Source: Nonomuraea polychroma
GTDB taxonomy: Bacteria; Actinomycetota; Actinomycetes; Streptosporangiales; Streptosporangiaceae
NCBI RefSeq assembly: GCF_004011505.1
Contig: NZ_SAUN01000001.1
Coordinates: 4,588,001-4,652,000 of the forward strand
Length of the DNA: 64,000 bases
Direction of reading: 5' to 3'
Position numbers and translations under genes: made by a program. Positions 31,204-38,711 of the stretch are shown one piece after another. The notes below the pieces were generated by a model. The model searched no databases, was not told the origin of the DNA, and saw only the letters and a list, made by a program, of their open reading frames with translations. Position 1 is the first letter of the stretch. Every line of letters begins with the position of its first letter.

Positions 31204-32802
31204 TCAGAGGCCGTGCCTGGCCAGGGGCTCGACGAGCTCGCGTTCCTCGTACGACAGATGCGACAGCAGGCTGTCGGTGAGCAGGTCCACGGCGGCGCGC
31301 AGGCCGTCCAGGCGGCCGGCCGGGTCCCCGACGAACGCGACCAGCGCCCGGTCGATGCGTTCGAGGATCTTGTGGATGGCCTGGTGCTCCTCCTTGAGCC
31401 GGTCGATCACCGGCGCGAGCGCGGGCTCGACGCGGCGCAGCCGGGGGAACATGGCCGCGTCCTCGAGGGTGTGATGCATGGTGACGAGCCGGCAATAGGA
31501 CTCGCAGTAGGCGCCCAGCGTCCAGTTGTTCTGGCGCATGGTCATGGCGTTGATGTGCGAACGGGCGGCCTCCGCGTCGAGCGCTCCCGCCGCGACCTGG
31601 TCGACCAGGTCGCGCAGCTGGGCGAGCTCGGCCCGCAGATGGTCGTGCACGTCGATGAGGTGCCGGCCGTTGGCCTGCTCCCTGGCGGTGTAGCGCCTGG
31701 CGAGGTCGGGGCGCGGGGCGGTTGGCCGGGTGCTCTCGTCCCACACGCGGACGTCGCTCAGGCGCACGCCGTCGTCCGGGGTCGGGATGACACCCAGCGC
31801 CGCGCCCTGCGGGGCGGCGGTCTGGGCGGTCGCTGGAGGTGTGGCCCGCCGGGCGGTTTCCCCGGCGCTGTCCGCGATGGTTCCCGTGCCGAAGGCGGCG
31901 GCGGTTCCCGTGCCGAAGGCGGCGGCGGTTCCCGTGCCGGGAGCCGGGGTGGCGCGGCGTCCGGCGGCCACGAGCTCCCGTACGGCCGGCGCCGTCTCCC
32001 CGGCGAACCGCTGGATCTGGCGCGGGTCGCCGGTCATGAGTGTGAAGACGCTGATGCCGTGCTCGAGCGCGAGCTCCGCGAGCTGGGCAGGCGGCAGGTC
32101 CTCACCCAAGTTGAGCAGCCGGCGGATGTCGCGCGGATCGCGGCCGGCCTCGGCGGCGGCCTCGTCGATGACGGCGTTCCCTTCGGCGATCTTGGCCGTG
32201 GTCTGGAGGTGGGGCAGGGAGGGCAGCCAGCCGTCGGCGAGCCGTCCGGTGAGGCGGAGCATCCGGGGCTTGTACGCGCCGAGCCAGATGCCGATGTCGT
32301 GGGCGGGACGCGGCCCGCGCGGAGTGCCCTCCACCCGGTGATGCACGCCGTGGAAGTGCACCGCCCCGGGCGCGTCGGTGTCCCAGGCGGCGCGGATGAT
32401 CTGGATGCCCTCTTCGAGCGCGGCCACGGCCTCGCCCGGAGTCAGCCGCGGGGCGCCCATGGCGGCGATGGCGTCCCAGTAGCCGCCCGAGCCGAGTGCC
32501 AGCTCGAACCGGCCGCCGCTGAGGAGGTCGAGGCTGGCGGCGGCCTGGGCCAGCATGGCGGGCGGCCGCAGCGGCAGCGGGTGCACGTTGCCCGCCAGCT
32601 TGATCGTCTCGGTGGCGGCGGCCACGTAGCCGAGCAGCGTCCAGGTGTCCAGGAGCGCCGGCTGGTACGGGTGGTCCTGGAAGCTGACGAGGTCGAGCCC
32701 GGCGCGTTCGGCGAGCTGGGCGAGGGCTACGACGGTGTCGGGGTGCTGCGCGTACGGCACGATGTTGGCGCTGAAGAGCAGGTCGTGACCGTAGTCCGGC
32801 AT
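31204..32802 (-). CDS. Fusion: LLM F420-dependent oxidoreductase + hemerythrin-like domain
   Basis: This is a 532-residue protein. Residues ~1-290 are a luciferase-like TIM barrel (AERAGLDLVSFQDHPYQPAL, LLSGGRFELALGSGGYWDAI, IGIWLGAYKPRMLRLTGRLA). A linker at ~290-370 includes tandem TAAAFGTG repeats. Residues ~385-530 are a hemerythrin-like four-helix bundle with His-rich metal-ligand positions (HLIDVHDHLRAELAQL, YCRLVTMHHTLEDAAMFPRL, LKEEHQAIHKILERID, LLSHLSYEERELVEPL). An F420 or flavin reaction linked to a diiron oxygen/NO sensor is inferred. ATG 32802 is preferred. It is divergent from the MarR gene at 32910. Confidence 0.88.
   Translation of the reverse strand: MPDYGHDLLFSANIVPYAQHPDTVVALAQLAERAGLDLVSFQDHPYQPALLDTWTLLGYVAAATETIKLAGNVHPLPLRPPAMLAQAAASLDLLSGGRFELALGSGGYWDAIAAMGAPRLTPGEAVAALEEGIQIIRAAWDTDAPGAVHFHGVHHRVEGTPRGPRPAHDIGIWLGAYKPRMLRLTGRLADGWLPSLPHLQTTAKIAEGNAVIDEAAAEAGRDPRDIRRLLNLGEDLPPAQLAELALEHGISVFTLMTGDPRQIQRFAGETAPAVRELVAAGRRATPAPGTGTAAAFGTGTAAAFGTGTIADSAGETARRATPPATAQTAAPQGAALGVIPTPDDGVRLSDVRVWDESTRPTAPRPDLARRYTAREQANGRHLIDVHDHLRAELAQLRDLVDQVAAGALDAEAARSHINAMTMRQNNWTLGAYCESYCRLVTMHHTLEDAAMFPRLRRVEPALAPVIDRLKEEHQAIHKILERIDRALVAFVGDPAGRLDGLRAAVDLLTDSLLSHLSYEERELVEPLARHGL
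31879..31938. repeat. 24-bp tandem repeat in the LLM-hemerythrin linker
   Basis: There are two full copies and a half copy of a 24-bp unit (31879-31902, 31903-31926, 31927-31938). It encodes the 8-residue TAAAFGTG linker repeat on the minus strand, so repeat number can change without breaking the frame. Confidence 0.85.
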
Positions 32803-32834
32803 AAGTGGCTCCTTGGGGCGGGCCGCGCGCGCTA

Positions 32835-32886
32835 GTTGGTGGTACGAACAGTTGGTTGCGCGAACAAAGTAGTTCGTGCCGCGAAC
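32835..32886. promoter_or_regulatory. Three 15-bp MarR-type operator copies
   Basis: GTTGGTGGTACGAAC (32835-32849), GTTGGTTGCGCGAAC (32851-32865) and GTTCGTGCCGCGAAC (32872-32886) share GTTsGT and CGAAC. The third has perfect GTTCG/CGAAC arms. They fill the divergent spacer between the LLM-hemerythrin and MarR genes. Confidence 0.72.
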
Positions 32887-32896
32887 CACTGTCAAC

Positions 32897-32902
32897 TAGA
32901 CT
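32897..32902 (+). promoter_or_regulatory. Candidate -10 box (TAGACT) for leaderless MarR gene
   Basis: TAGACT ends 7 nt before GTG 32910. Operator copy 3 overlaps the expected -35 position. Confidence 0.5.
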
Positions 32903-32909
32903 CGGTCGC

Positions 32910-33374
32910 GTGGTCACGACGAAGGAGCCGGTGCTCGGGTTCACCGAGGCGCTCGTCCGCCTGGCGCACCTCGTGCAGCAGGTGTTCGAGGACGTCGCCA
33001 AGGAGCACGATCTGACGCCGCAGCAGGCGCAGCTGCTCTGCCTGCTCATCGACGGGCCCGTCGGGATGACGGAGCTGACCCGCGCCCTGCGCTTGGAGAA
33101 GTCCAGCCTGACGGGGCTGGTGGACCGGGCCGAGAAACGCGGTCTGGTGGCCCGCACCCGGGACTCGCATGATCGGCGGGCCTGCCGGATCGCGCTGACG
33201 CCGGACGGCGAACGCCTTGGGGCGCTGGCGCACGACGGGATGGCTGATCGGCTGGAGACGCTGGCCGCGGGGCTGCCCCGGGAGCAGAGAGACCTCCTGG
33301 GATCCGCGATCGCCGGGATCCTCGCCGAGCACACCGCCACGACCGGCCACCCCCGCCCGCCCGCGGATCGATGA
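32910..33374 (+). CDS. MarR-family regulator
   Basis: This is a 154-residue winged-helix regulator. VFEDVAKEHDLTPQQAQLLC, MTELTRALRLEKSSLTGLVD (recognition helix) and AEKRGLVARTRDSHDRRACR (wing) are diagnostic. It probably represses the divergent LLM-hemerythrin gene and itself through the three repeats between them. GTG 32910 is chosen because of the -10 box 7 nt upstream. The next small frame overlaps its TGA (ATGA at 33371). Confidence 0.92.
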   Translation: MVTTKEPVLGFTEALVRLAHLVQQVFEDVAKEHDLTPQQAQLLCLLIDGPVGMTELTRALRLEKSSLTGLVDRAEKRGLVARTRDSHDRRACRIALTPDGERLGALAHDGMADRLETLAAGLPREQRDLLGSAIAGILAEHTATTGHPRPPADR

Positions 33375-33688
33375 CACACCTCGTCGGCGAGCGCGTCGCG
33401 GGCCCTGCAGCAGCCCGGATCCCGGCCGGTCAGGCGAGGGGAGGTCGGCGACGGCGCGGCCCCGGCACGACCCAAGGCCAGGCGTCGCGGCCCCGGCACG
33501 ACCCAAGGCCAGGCGTCGCGGCCGGCGGCAGCGGCGGCGCGGGCCGGGCCTACGGGCTGACGGCCGCCGCGGTGCTGGTCGGCTTCGGGATCCATATCAT
33601 GGTGTGGGGCGTCATCGTCGCCACGCTGCGGCAACGGCTGGAGCCGGCGGGCTCGCCCGGGCCAGGATCCTGTGAACGCCTCGTATGA
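33371..33688 (+). CDS. Small hypothetical protein with one membrane segment
   Basis: The frame gives 105 residues and its ATG overlaps the MarR stop. The first ~60 residues are low-complexity Arg/Gly/Pro sequence crossed by a 31-bp tandem duplication that shifts frame between copies, so they are doubtful. The C-terminal part has a convincing membrane helix (LTAAAVLVGFGIHIMVWGVI). It overlaps the Rsm22-like ATG at 33685. It may be a small membrane protein whose real start is further in. Confidence 0.4.
   Translation: MTHLVGERVAGPAAARIPAGQARGGRRRRGPGTTQGQASRPRHDPRPGVAAGGSGGAGRAYGLTAAAVLVGFGIHIMVWGVIVATLRQRLEPAGSPGPGSCERLV
33456..33523. repeat. 31-bp tandem duplication
   Basis: Two copies (33456-33486 and 33487-33517) and 6 bases of a third are identical. 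The period is not a multiple of three, so the two copies are read in different frames of any gene crossing them. Confidence 0.9.
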
Positions 33689-34680
33689 AAGCGAATGCAC
33701 CCATGCTGCCTGACACGCTCAGGGCCGCCTTGGACACGGCCCTGTCCCGCTACTCGCCGCAGGAGTTGGCCCGGTCGGTCGCCCAGCTCACCGAGCGTTA
33801 CCGCATCCCGTCGGCCGGGGGGACGCACCTGCGCGGCCAGGCCGATGTGGCCGCCTACGCCGCGTACCGCATGCCCGCCACCTACGCCGCCGCCGGCAGC
33901 GCGATGCGCCAGGCGGCGGCGCTGGCACCGGGGTTCCAGCCGGCGACGCACCTCGACGCGGGCGGCGGCACCGGCGCGGCGATCTGGGCGGCGGGCGCGA
34001 TCTGGCCGTCCCTGCGGCAGGTCATGGTCATCGAGCACGACCCGCACGTCATCGACCTGGGCAGGCGTCTTGCCCGCGCGTCGGAGTCCGCCGCGGTGCG
34101 GGACACGACCTGGCGGCACGCCGCCATCCGCCCCGGCCTGGACCGGCCGCCGGCCGACCTGGCGACGATGTCGTACGCGCTGGGCGAGCTGCCCGAGCGG
34201 GACCGCCCGGACGTCGTGCGCTGGCTCGCGGACGGCGCCACCCTGGTCGTCATCGTCGAGCCCGGCACCCCCGCCGGCTACGCGACCATCGCCGCCGCCC
34301 GGGAGGTGCTGGCCGGGCAGGGGATGAGCATCGTCGCCCCCTGCCCCCACGACGGCCGCTGCCCGATCCAGCCCGGACGCGACTGGTGCCACTTCTCCGT
34401 ACGACTGCCCAGGACCTCCCTGCACCGCCAGGTCAAGGCGGGCACGCTGAGCTTCGAGGACGAGAAGTTCTCCTACGTCGCCGCCATGGCGGGCCCGTCG
34501 CCGCGCGCGGAGGCCCGGGTGCTGCGTCACCCGCAGAAACGTAAGGGCGTGGTGTCGCTGCGTCTGTGCACGGCCGAGGACGGGATCCGCGACGTGATCG
34601 TCTCCAAGCGGCAGGGCGAGCTCTACCGGCGTGCCAGAGACGTCGGCTGGGGCGAGGCGTGGCCGGACCCACGGGACTGA
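33685..34680 (+). CDS. Rsm22-family ribosome-associated methyltransferase-like protein
   Basis: This is a 331-residue protein of the small-subunit Rsm22/METTL17 family. RYRIPSAGGTHLRGQADVAA is the conserved N-terminal element; THLDAGGGTGAAIWAAGAIW is the SAM-fold motif; MSYALGELPERDRPDVVRWL follows. CPHDGRCPIQPGRDWCHFSV holds cysteines like those binding an Fe-S cluster in mitochondrial relatives, and the LSFEDEKFSYVA segment is typical. It probably acts in assembly or modification of the small ribosomal subunit. Confidence 0.9.
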   Translation: MKANAPMLPDTLRAALDTALSRYSPQELARSVAQLTERYRIPSAGGTHLRGQADVAAYAAYRMPATYAAAGSAMRQAAALAPGFQPATHLDAGGGTGAAIWAAGAIWPSLRQVMVIEHDPHVIDLGRRLARASESAAVRDTTWRHAAIRPGLDRPPADLATMSYALGELPERDRPDVVRWLADGATLVVIVEPGTPAGYATIAAAREVLAGQGMSIVAPCPHDGRCPIQPGRDWCHFSVRLPRTSLHRQVKAGTLSFEDEKFSYVAAMAGPSPRAEARVLRHPQKRKGVVSLRLCTAEDGIRDVIVSKRQGELYRRARDVGWGEAWPDPRD

Positions 34681-34682
34681 CC

Positions 34683-35027
34683 TCAGGAGCGCCTGGCCGC
34701 GAGCTCAGCCAGGTCGCGGACGAACCACAGGTGGTTGCCGCGGTTGGACTCCAGCACCCAGGCGCGTAGCGCTTGGCTGGCGTCGGTGAAGCGGGAGATG
34801 TCCCCGACGATCGCCAGTCCGATCCGGTAGTTGACGAACTTCTGCGCGATCTCCCCCGCCACGCCGGTGCGCAGGGAGAAGAAGTCCTCGTGCAGCCGCT
34901 CGGCGGGCACGGCGACCCAGGTGGCGCCGTGCCCCCAAGCCTCGCCGATGAGGTCGAGCACGTCGCGCTCGTCGCGCAGCAGCGGGCCGTCGGGCGCGCA
35001 CACGTGCACGCCGTGGCTGCCGCTCAC
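34683..35027 (-). CDS. DUF4180 protein
   Basis: This is a 114-residue protein. RDVLDLIGEAWGHGATWVAV, FFSLRTGVAGEIAQKFVNYR and VLESNRGNHLWFVRDLAELA match the DUF4180 family, whose function is unknown. The GTG start at 35027 overlaps the stop of the upstream HTH gene (GTGA), so the two are translationally coupled. Confidence 0.88.
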   Translation of the reverse strand: MSGSHGVHVCAPDGPLLRDERDVLDLIGEAWGHGATWVAVPAERLHEDFFSLRTGVAGEIAQKFVNYRIGLAIVGDISRFTDASQALRAWVLESNRGNHLWFVRDLAELAARRS

Positions 35028-35425
35028 TGCCGCACCAGCGCGTCGATGATCCGCAGCACCTGGGCACTCTCCTCGAGCCCGCCCAGGACGATGACCTTCA
35101 AGTGGGCCCGCTCCTCGTCGTAGACGAACTCCACACGCAGCCCGTGCGGCTGCCCCGCGAGCGAACCCATGACCATCGTGCTGATCCGGTCCATATCACG
35201 CCGCTCGACGCCGTCGACCTGCACGATGCTGGACACCTCGGCGTGCCGCCGGACCTCCGGGGCGTCGTCGGGCAGGCCGGCGAACGCCGCCAGGTCCTCC
35301 CTGGCGATCCGATAGTGCTTGCCGACCCGCACGGCCGGCAGCCGCCCGTCCCGCACGTAATTACGGACGGTCTTGACGTGCAGCCCCAGTCGTTTGGCCG
35401 CCTGGTCCACGGTGTATTGCTCCAT
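35024..35425 (-). CDS. Excisionase/MerR-type HTH DNA-binding protein
   Basis: This is a 133-residue protein. Residues 1-55 form an excisionase-type winged helix (YTVDQAAKRLGLHVKTVRNY, GRLPAVRVGKHYRIAREDLA). The C-terminal ~75 residues (VDGVERRDMDRISTMVMGSL, LRVEFVYDEERAHLKVIVLG) form an unassigned domain that may sense a signal or dimerise. No phage genes are nearby, so a chromosomal regulator is more likely than an excisionase. It is coupled to the DUF4180 gene, and an inverted repeat lies just before its ATG. Confidence 0.85.
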   Translation of the reverse strand: MEQYTVDQAAKRLGLHVKTVRNYVRDGRLPAVRVGKHYRIAREDLAAFAGLPDDAPEVRRHAEVSSIVQVDGVERRDMDRISTMVMGSLAGQPHGLRVEFVYDEERAHLKVIVLGGLEESAQVLRIIDALVRQ

Positions 35426-35428
35426 AAC

Positions 35429-35467
35429 ATTCCCCATCGTAGGGCATGTTAGAGAGTGATAGGGAAT
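35429..35467. promoter_or_regulatory. Imperfect inverted repeat before the HTH-DUF4180 operon
   Basis: ATTCCCCATC (35429-35438) and GATAGGGAAT (35458-35467) pair at 9 of 10 positions. The site directly abuts the HTH start codon and reaches the end of the AlkZ-like gene. It may be an autoregulatory operator. Confidence 0.45.
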
Positions 35468-36597
35468 CAGGCGTGAGGTCCGACCGACACGGGACCGATG
35501 GTGAGGCGCGGTCGCCCCTCCAGCACCTCCCCCACCCGCTCCACCTGCTCGTCCAGCTCGCGCACCTGCGCGGAGGTGAGGTCGCAGAGGAGCTCCACCG
35601 TGATGTCGATCTTGTTCCCGGAGCGCTTCTGGTGCCACACCCCGCGCACCTCCCCGTCCACGAGGAGCACGGGAAAGTTCCCCGCCTGGCCGCCGGCCAG
35701 CGCTCGCTGGGCCGCCGGGCCCGGGTAGAGCAGCTCGCGCGGACGGCCGGCCACCACGTACGCGTCGAAGTACGGCAGCAGCCGCACACCCCGCGGAGGA
35801 TCCTCGGGGAACACCGTGTCGCCGGCCACCACCCAGGCCCGCCGCCCCTCGAACAGCACCTCCTCCAGCCCGGCCTCCTCGAACCCCCGGGCCGCCCACC
35901 GCACCGGCCCGCCGGCCCACTGTGCGAACTGGTCGGGCGTGGCGGGCCCGTACGCCGTCAGATAGCTCCTGACCAGGCCGCCGAGCCCGTCGGCGACCGG
36001 CTGTGCAGGGGGCGGGGCGGTGTAGGTCACCTTGCGGCCCCGGCCCGGGCCGAAGACGATCGCGCCCCGATGCCCCGCCAGGTGCATCGCCTGCCGCCAG
36101 CGCGGCCACATCACCTGGAACGCGGGCATGACCAGGTCCCCCGCCCACGGCCCGGTGGCGGCGACGACCGCGTCGCTCAGCTCGTCGATCGTCATCTCGG
36201 CCCCGGTGAGCACTTCGCGGATGGCCTCCACCACCTGCTCGGTCTGCTCGGGCGTCATCTTCACGGACTCGGGGAAGGGGCTGCGCCCGGGCGGCACCGA
36301 CGACATCGCGCTCACCCACATGGGCAGGTCGCGGGCGGGCAGCAGGTGCACGGTGCCGCGTGGCCCGAACGTCTTGACCAGGCTGCACTCCCTCCACAGC
36401 GCCTCGCGCACGTGCTGCCGGGTGACGCCGTCCAGCCGCAGCGCGACGGACGCCTCGCCGGCCGACATCACCTGGGCGTGCGCCCCGCACATGGCGGCCA
36501 CGGCCTGCGCCGGGTCCGTCTCGCCCCAAGGCGCGGCGCCCAGCCCGGCCCGTTCCAGCCGCCGCGCACTCACCTGCGGCCACGACACTTCCCTCAC
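35467..36597 (-). CDS. Winged-helix DNA-binding protein, AlkZ/HTH_42 family
   Basis: This is a 376-residue protein of the YcaQ/AlkZ-like winged-helix family. LERAGLGAAPWGETDPAQAV at the N terminus, RGTVHLLPARDLPMWVSAMS, YGPATPDQFAQWAGGPVRWA and LLPYFDAYVVAGRPRELLYP are typical segments. Some members are DNA glycosylases that remove bulky or crosslinked bases and give self-resistance; others are of unknown role. GTG 36597 is chosen because AGGAGG lies 5 nt upstream. It lies on the same strand as the HTH-DUF4180 pair. Confidence 0.85.
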   Translation of the reverse strand: MREVSWPQVSARRLERAGLGAAPWGETDPAQAVAAMCGAHAQVMSAGEASVALRLDGVTRQHVREALWRECSLVKTFGPRGTVHLLPARDLPMWVSAMSSVPPGRSPFPESVKMTPEQTEQVVEAIREVLTGAEMTIDELSDAVVAATGPWAGDLVMPAFQVMWPRWRQAMHLAGHRGAIVFGPGRGRKVTYTAPPPAQPVADGLGGLVRSYLTAYGPATPDQFAQWAGGPVRWAARGFEEAGLEEVLFEGRRAWVVAGDTVFPEDPPRGVRLLPYFDAYVVAGRPRELLYPGPAAQRALAGGQAGNFPVLLVDGEVRGVWHQKRSGNKIDITVELLCDLTSAQVRELDEQVERVGEVLEGRPRLTIGPVSVGPHA

Positions 36598-36729
36598 CAC
36601 GTCCTCCTCAGCTCGCACTGCTCACGCTAGAGGCGAATGCGGAAGACTTCATTCCGCAATCAGCCTCCCCATGCCGAAGTAAGTGGTCGTAAAGCCATCT
36701 TCAATCCGACATCAGTACTCTCACCCCTC

Positions 36730-38268
36730 ATGACCCGCCTCAGTCCCCGCCTCGGGCCGCTCACCCCCCGCCAGCGCTGGCGCCGGGTCAGGCTCCAGGC
36801 CTACTCCTGGGCCCTGACCGGCGCCTACCGGCTCGGCGCCATGCATCCGGCCATCTGGCGGCTGGTCGCCCGCGGCTACCATCCCGCGCTGGACCGGGTG
36901 GCCGCCAGGCACGCCAGGGTGGCCTGCCAGTTCGCCGCCGTGGACGTGCCGGCGTACCGACACTTCCTGCGGGAGAACGGCGCCGAGCAGGCCAGGCGCC
37001 TGGCGGACTTCCCCGAGACCACCAAGCACAACTACGCCGGCGTCTACGACGAGCAGAGCCGCTGCCAGGAGGGCAGGCTGCACCGGCCCGGCGTGATCGT
37101 GGACGAGTCGTCGGGGTCGAGCGGCAAGCCGTACAACTGGGTACGCGGGCCGCGCGAGCTCAAGGGCATCTACCGCAACGCCGCCGGGTACATCGAGCTG
37201 GTCTTCCCCGGCGAGCGGCTGTTCGTGATCAACGCGTACTCGATGGGCGCGTGGGCCACCGGCACCACCACGGGCGCCGCCATGGCCCGCATCGCCATGG
37301 TCAAGAACACCGGTCCCGACCTGGAGAAGATCACCGACACGCTGGAGCACTTCGGGCCCGGCTACGACTACGTGGTGGCCGCGTACCCGCCGTTCCTCAA
37401 GCACCTGCGCGACCGCCTCGACGAGGCGGGCTTCCCTTGGCAGGACTACCGCATCCGCGGCATGGTCGGCGGCGAGGGCATGACCGAGGCGCTCCGCGAC
37501 TACCTGGAGGAGCGCTTCGAGGAGGTGCGCTCCGGCTACGGCGCCAGCGACCTGACCATCGGCATGGGCGCGGAGAGCGGGTTCAGCGTGTGGCTGCGTA
37601 AGCGCCTGGCCGTCGACCAGCGGCTGCGCGACCGGCTGCTCGGCCCCGGCGAGCAGCGGCTGCCGATGATCTTCCATTACAACCCGCTGGAGACGTTCCT
37701 GGAGGTCAACGGGGACGGCGAGCTGCTGTGCACCATCAACACCAAGAGCTGCCTGCAGCCCAAGCTCCGCTACAACGTCGGCGACGAGGCCCGCCTGCAC
37801 ACCCTCGCCGAGGTGCGGGAGGCGCTGGGCGCTCAGGAGTACGCGCGGGCGTGGACCGACGAGCGGCTGAACCTGCCGCTGCTGTTCCTGTTCGGCCGCA
37901 AGGACTCGACGATCTCCTACATGGGCGCGAATCTGTATCCGCAGGACGTCGAGTATGGCCTCTACCAGGGCAATCCGCACGCCGCGGCGATCAACAGGTT
38001 CTGCCTGTCGCTGGAGGAGCTGCCCGGGCTGGAGTACCGGCCGGTGATCAACCTCGAGGTACGCGGCGACGTGGACCGCGGGGAGCTGGCCGACATCTGC
38101 CGCAAGGGCGTCGTCGCCCACCTGAGCACGGTCTCACGCGACTTCGCCGAGTCGCTCAAGGAGGACCCGACGGCAGCCGACCTGCGGGTCAGGATCTACG
38201 ACCTGGATGAGGGCCCGTTCGCGGGCTTCACGAAGATGAAGAACGTCTACCTGGTGAAGGACGCATGA
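36730..38268 (+). CDS. PaaK-like AMP-binding ligase (adenylating enzyme)
   Basis: This is a 512-residue protein of the phenylacetate-CoA ligase (PaaK) branch of adenylating enzymes. The phosphate-binding loop is VIVDESSGSSGKPYNWVRG (~residues 124-142); GGEGMTEALRDYLEERFEEV and SGYGASDLTIGMG are the A4/A5-like region; LFLFGRKDSTISYMGANLYP is the C-terminal-domain hinge region. It probably activates a carboxylic acid as acyl-adenylate and passes it to CoA or an amine. It is the first gene of a four-gene unit with 4-bp overlaps. TACTCT lies 8 nt before the ATG (leaderless). Confidence 0.87.
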   Translation: MTRLSPRLGPLTPRQRWRRVRLQAYSWALTGAYRLGAMHPAIWRLVARGYHPALDRVAARHARVACQFAAVDVPAYRHFLRENGAEQARRLADFPETTKHNYAGVYDEQSRCQEGRLHRPGVIVDESSGSSGKPYNWVRGPRELKGIYRNAAGYIELVFPGERLFVINAYSMGAWATGTTTGAAMARIAMVKNTGPDLEKITDTLEHFGPGYDYVVAAYPPFLKHLRDRLDEAGFPWQDYRIRGMVGGEGMTEALRDYLEERFEEVRSGYGASDLTIGMGAESGFSVWLRKRLAVDQRLRDRLLGPGEQRLPMIFHYNPLETFLEVNGDGELLCTINTKSCLQPKLRYNVGDEARLHTLAEVREALGAQEYARAWTDERLNLPLLFLFGRKDSTISYMGANLYPQDVEYGLYQGNPHAAAINRFCLSLEELPGLEYRPVINLEVRGDVDRGELADICRKGVVAHLSTVSRDFAESLKEDPTAADLRVRIYDLDEGPFAGFTKMKNVYLVKDA

Positions 38269-38711
38269 GGACCACGGATTTCAGCAAGGCGCCACCGCAG
38301 GGGCAGGCGACGGCCATGTTCGTCGGGGCCACCCGTTACCGGGGGCCGTTGTCGATCCTCACGCTGACGCTGACGTGGTTCCGCATGGTGCGCGACATGA
38401 AGCGGATGCGGGGCTACCGCTGGCACAAGGTCTACTGGGAGTTCCCGTACACGCTGGGCACGCTGGCGTTCTTCGATGACCGCGACGCGCTGCTGCGCTT
38501 CGCCCGCAGCCGGCACCACCGCAAGCTCATGCAGTGGGTGACGGACGGCACCAAGAACGCCACCGGCGGCTACATCAGGCTCTACAACGCCGAGCCCGAG
38601 GGCTACAGCAACGGCGTCTGGCGGGCGGAGGGCGGGCCGATGGCGCACATCGAGACGTTCACACCGCTGACGACGGAGGACGGCGACGGCCCGCCGGTGA
38701 AGCGCCCGTGA
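38265..38711 (+). CDS. Small unassigned protein, possible dimeric alpha/beta-barrel fold
   Basis: This is a 148-residue protein. TAMFVGATRYRGPLSILTLT, MRGYRWHKVYWEFPYTLGTL and ALLRFARSRHHRKLMQWVTD suggest a ferredoxin-like/antibiotic-biosynthesis-monooxygenase-type fold (strand, long helix, Trp/Tyr-rich strand, helix with His pair), but no family was firmly recognised. Its ATG overlaps the ligase stop (ATGA) and its TGA overlaps the next GTG, so it is made in a fixed ratio with its neighbours. Confidence 0.65.
   Translation: MRTTDFSKAPPQGQATAMFVGATRYRGPLSILTLTLTWFRMVRDMKRMRGYRWHKVYWEFPYTLGTLAFFDDRDALLRFARSRHHRKLMQWVTDGTKNATGGYIRLYNAEPEGYSNGVWRAEGGPMAHIETFTPLTTEDGDGPPVKRP

Noticed and set aside
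35024..35425. Prophage excisionase
   Set aside because: The HTH type fits, but there is no integrase, attachment site or other phage gene nearby.
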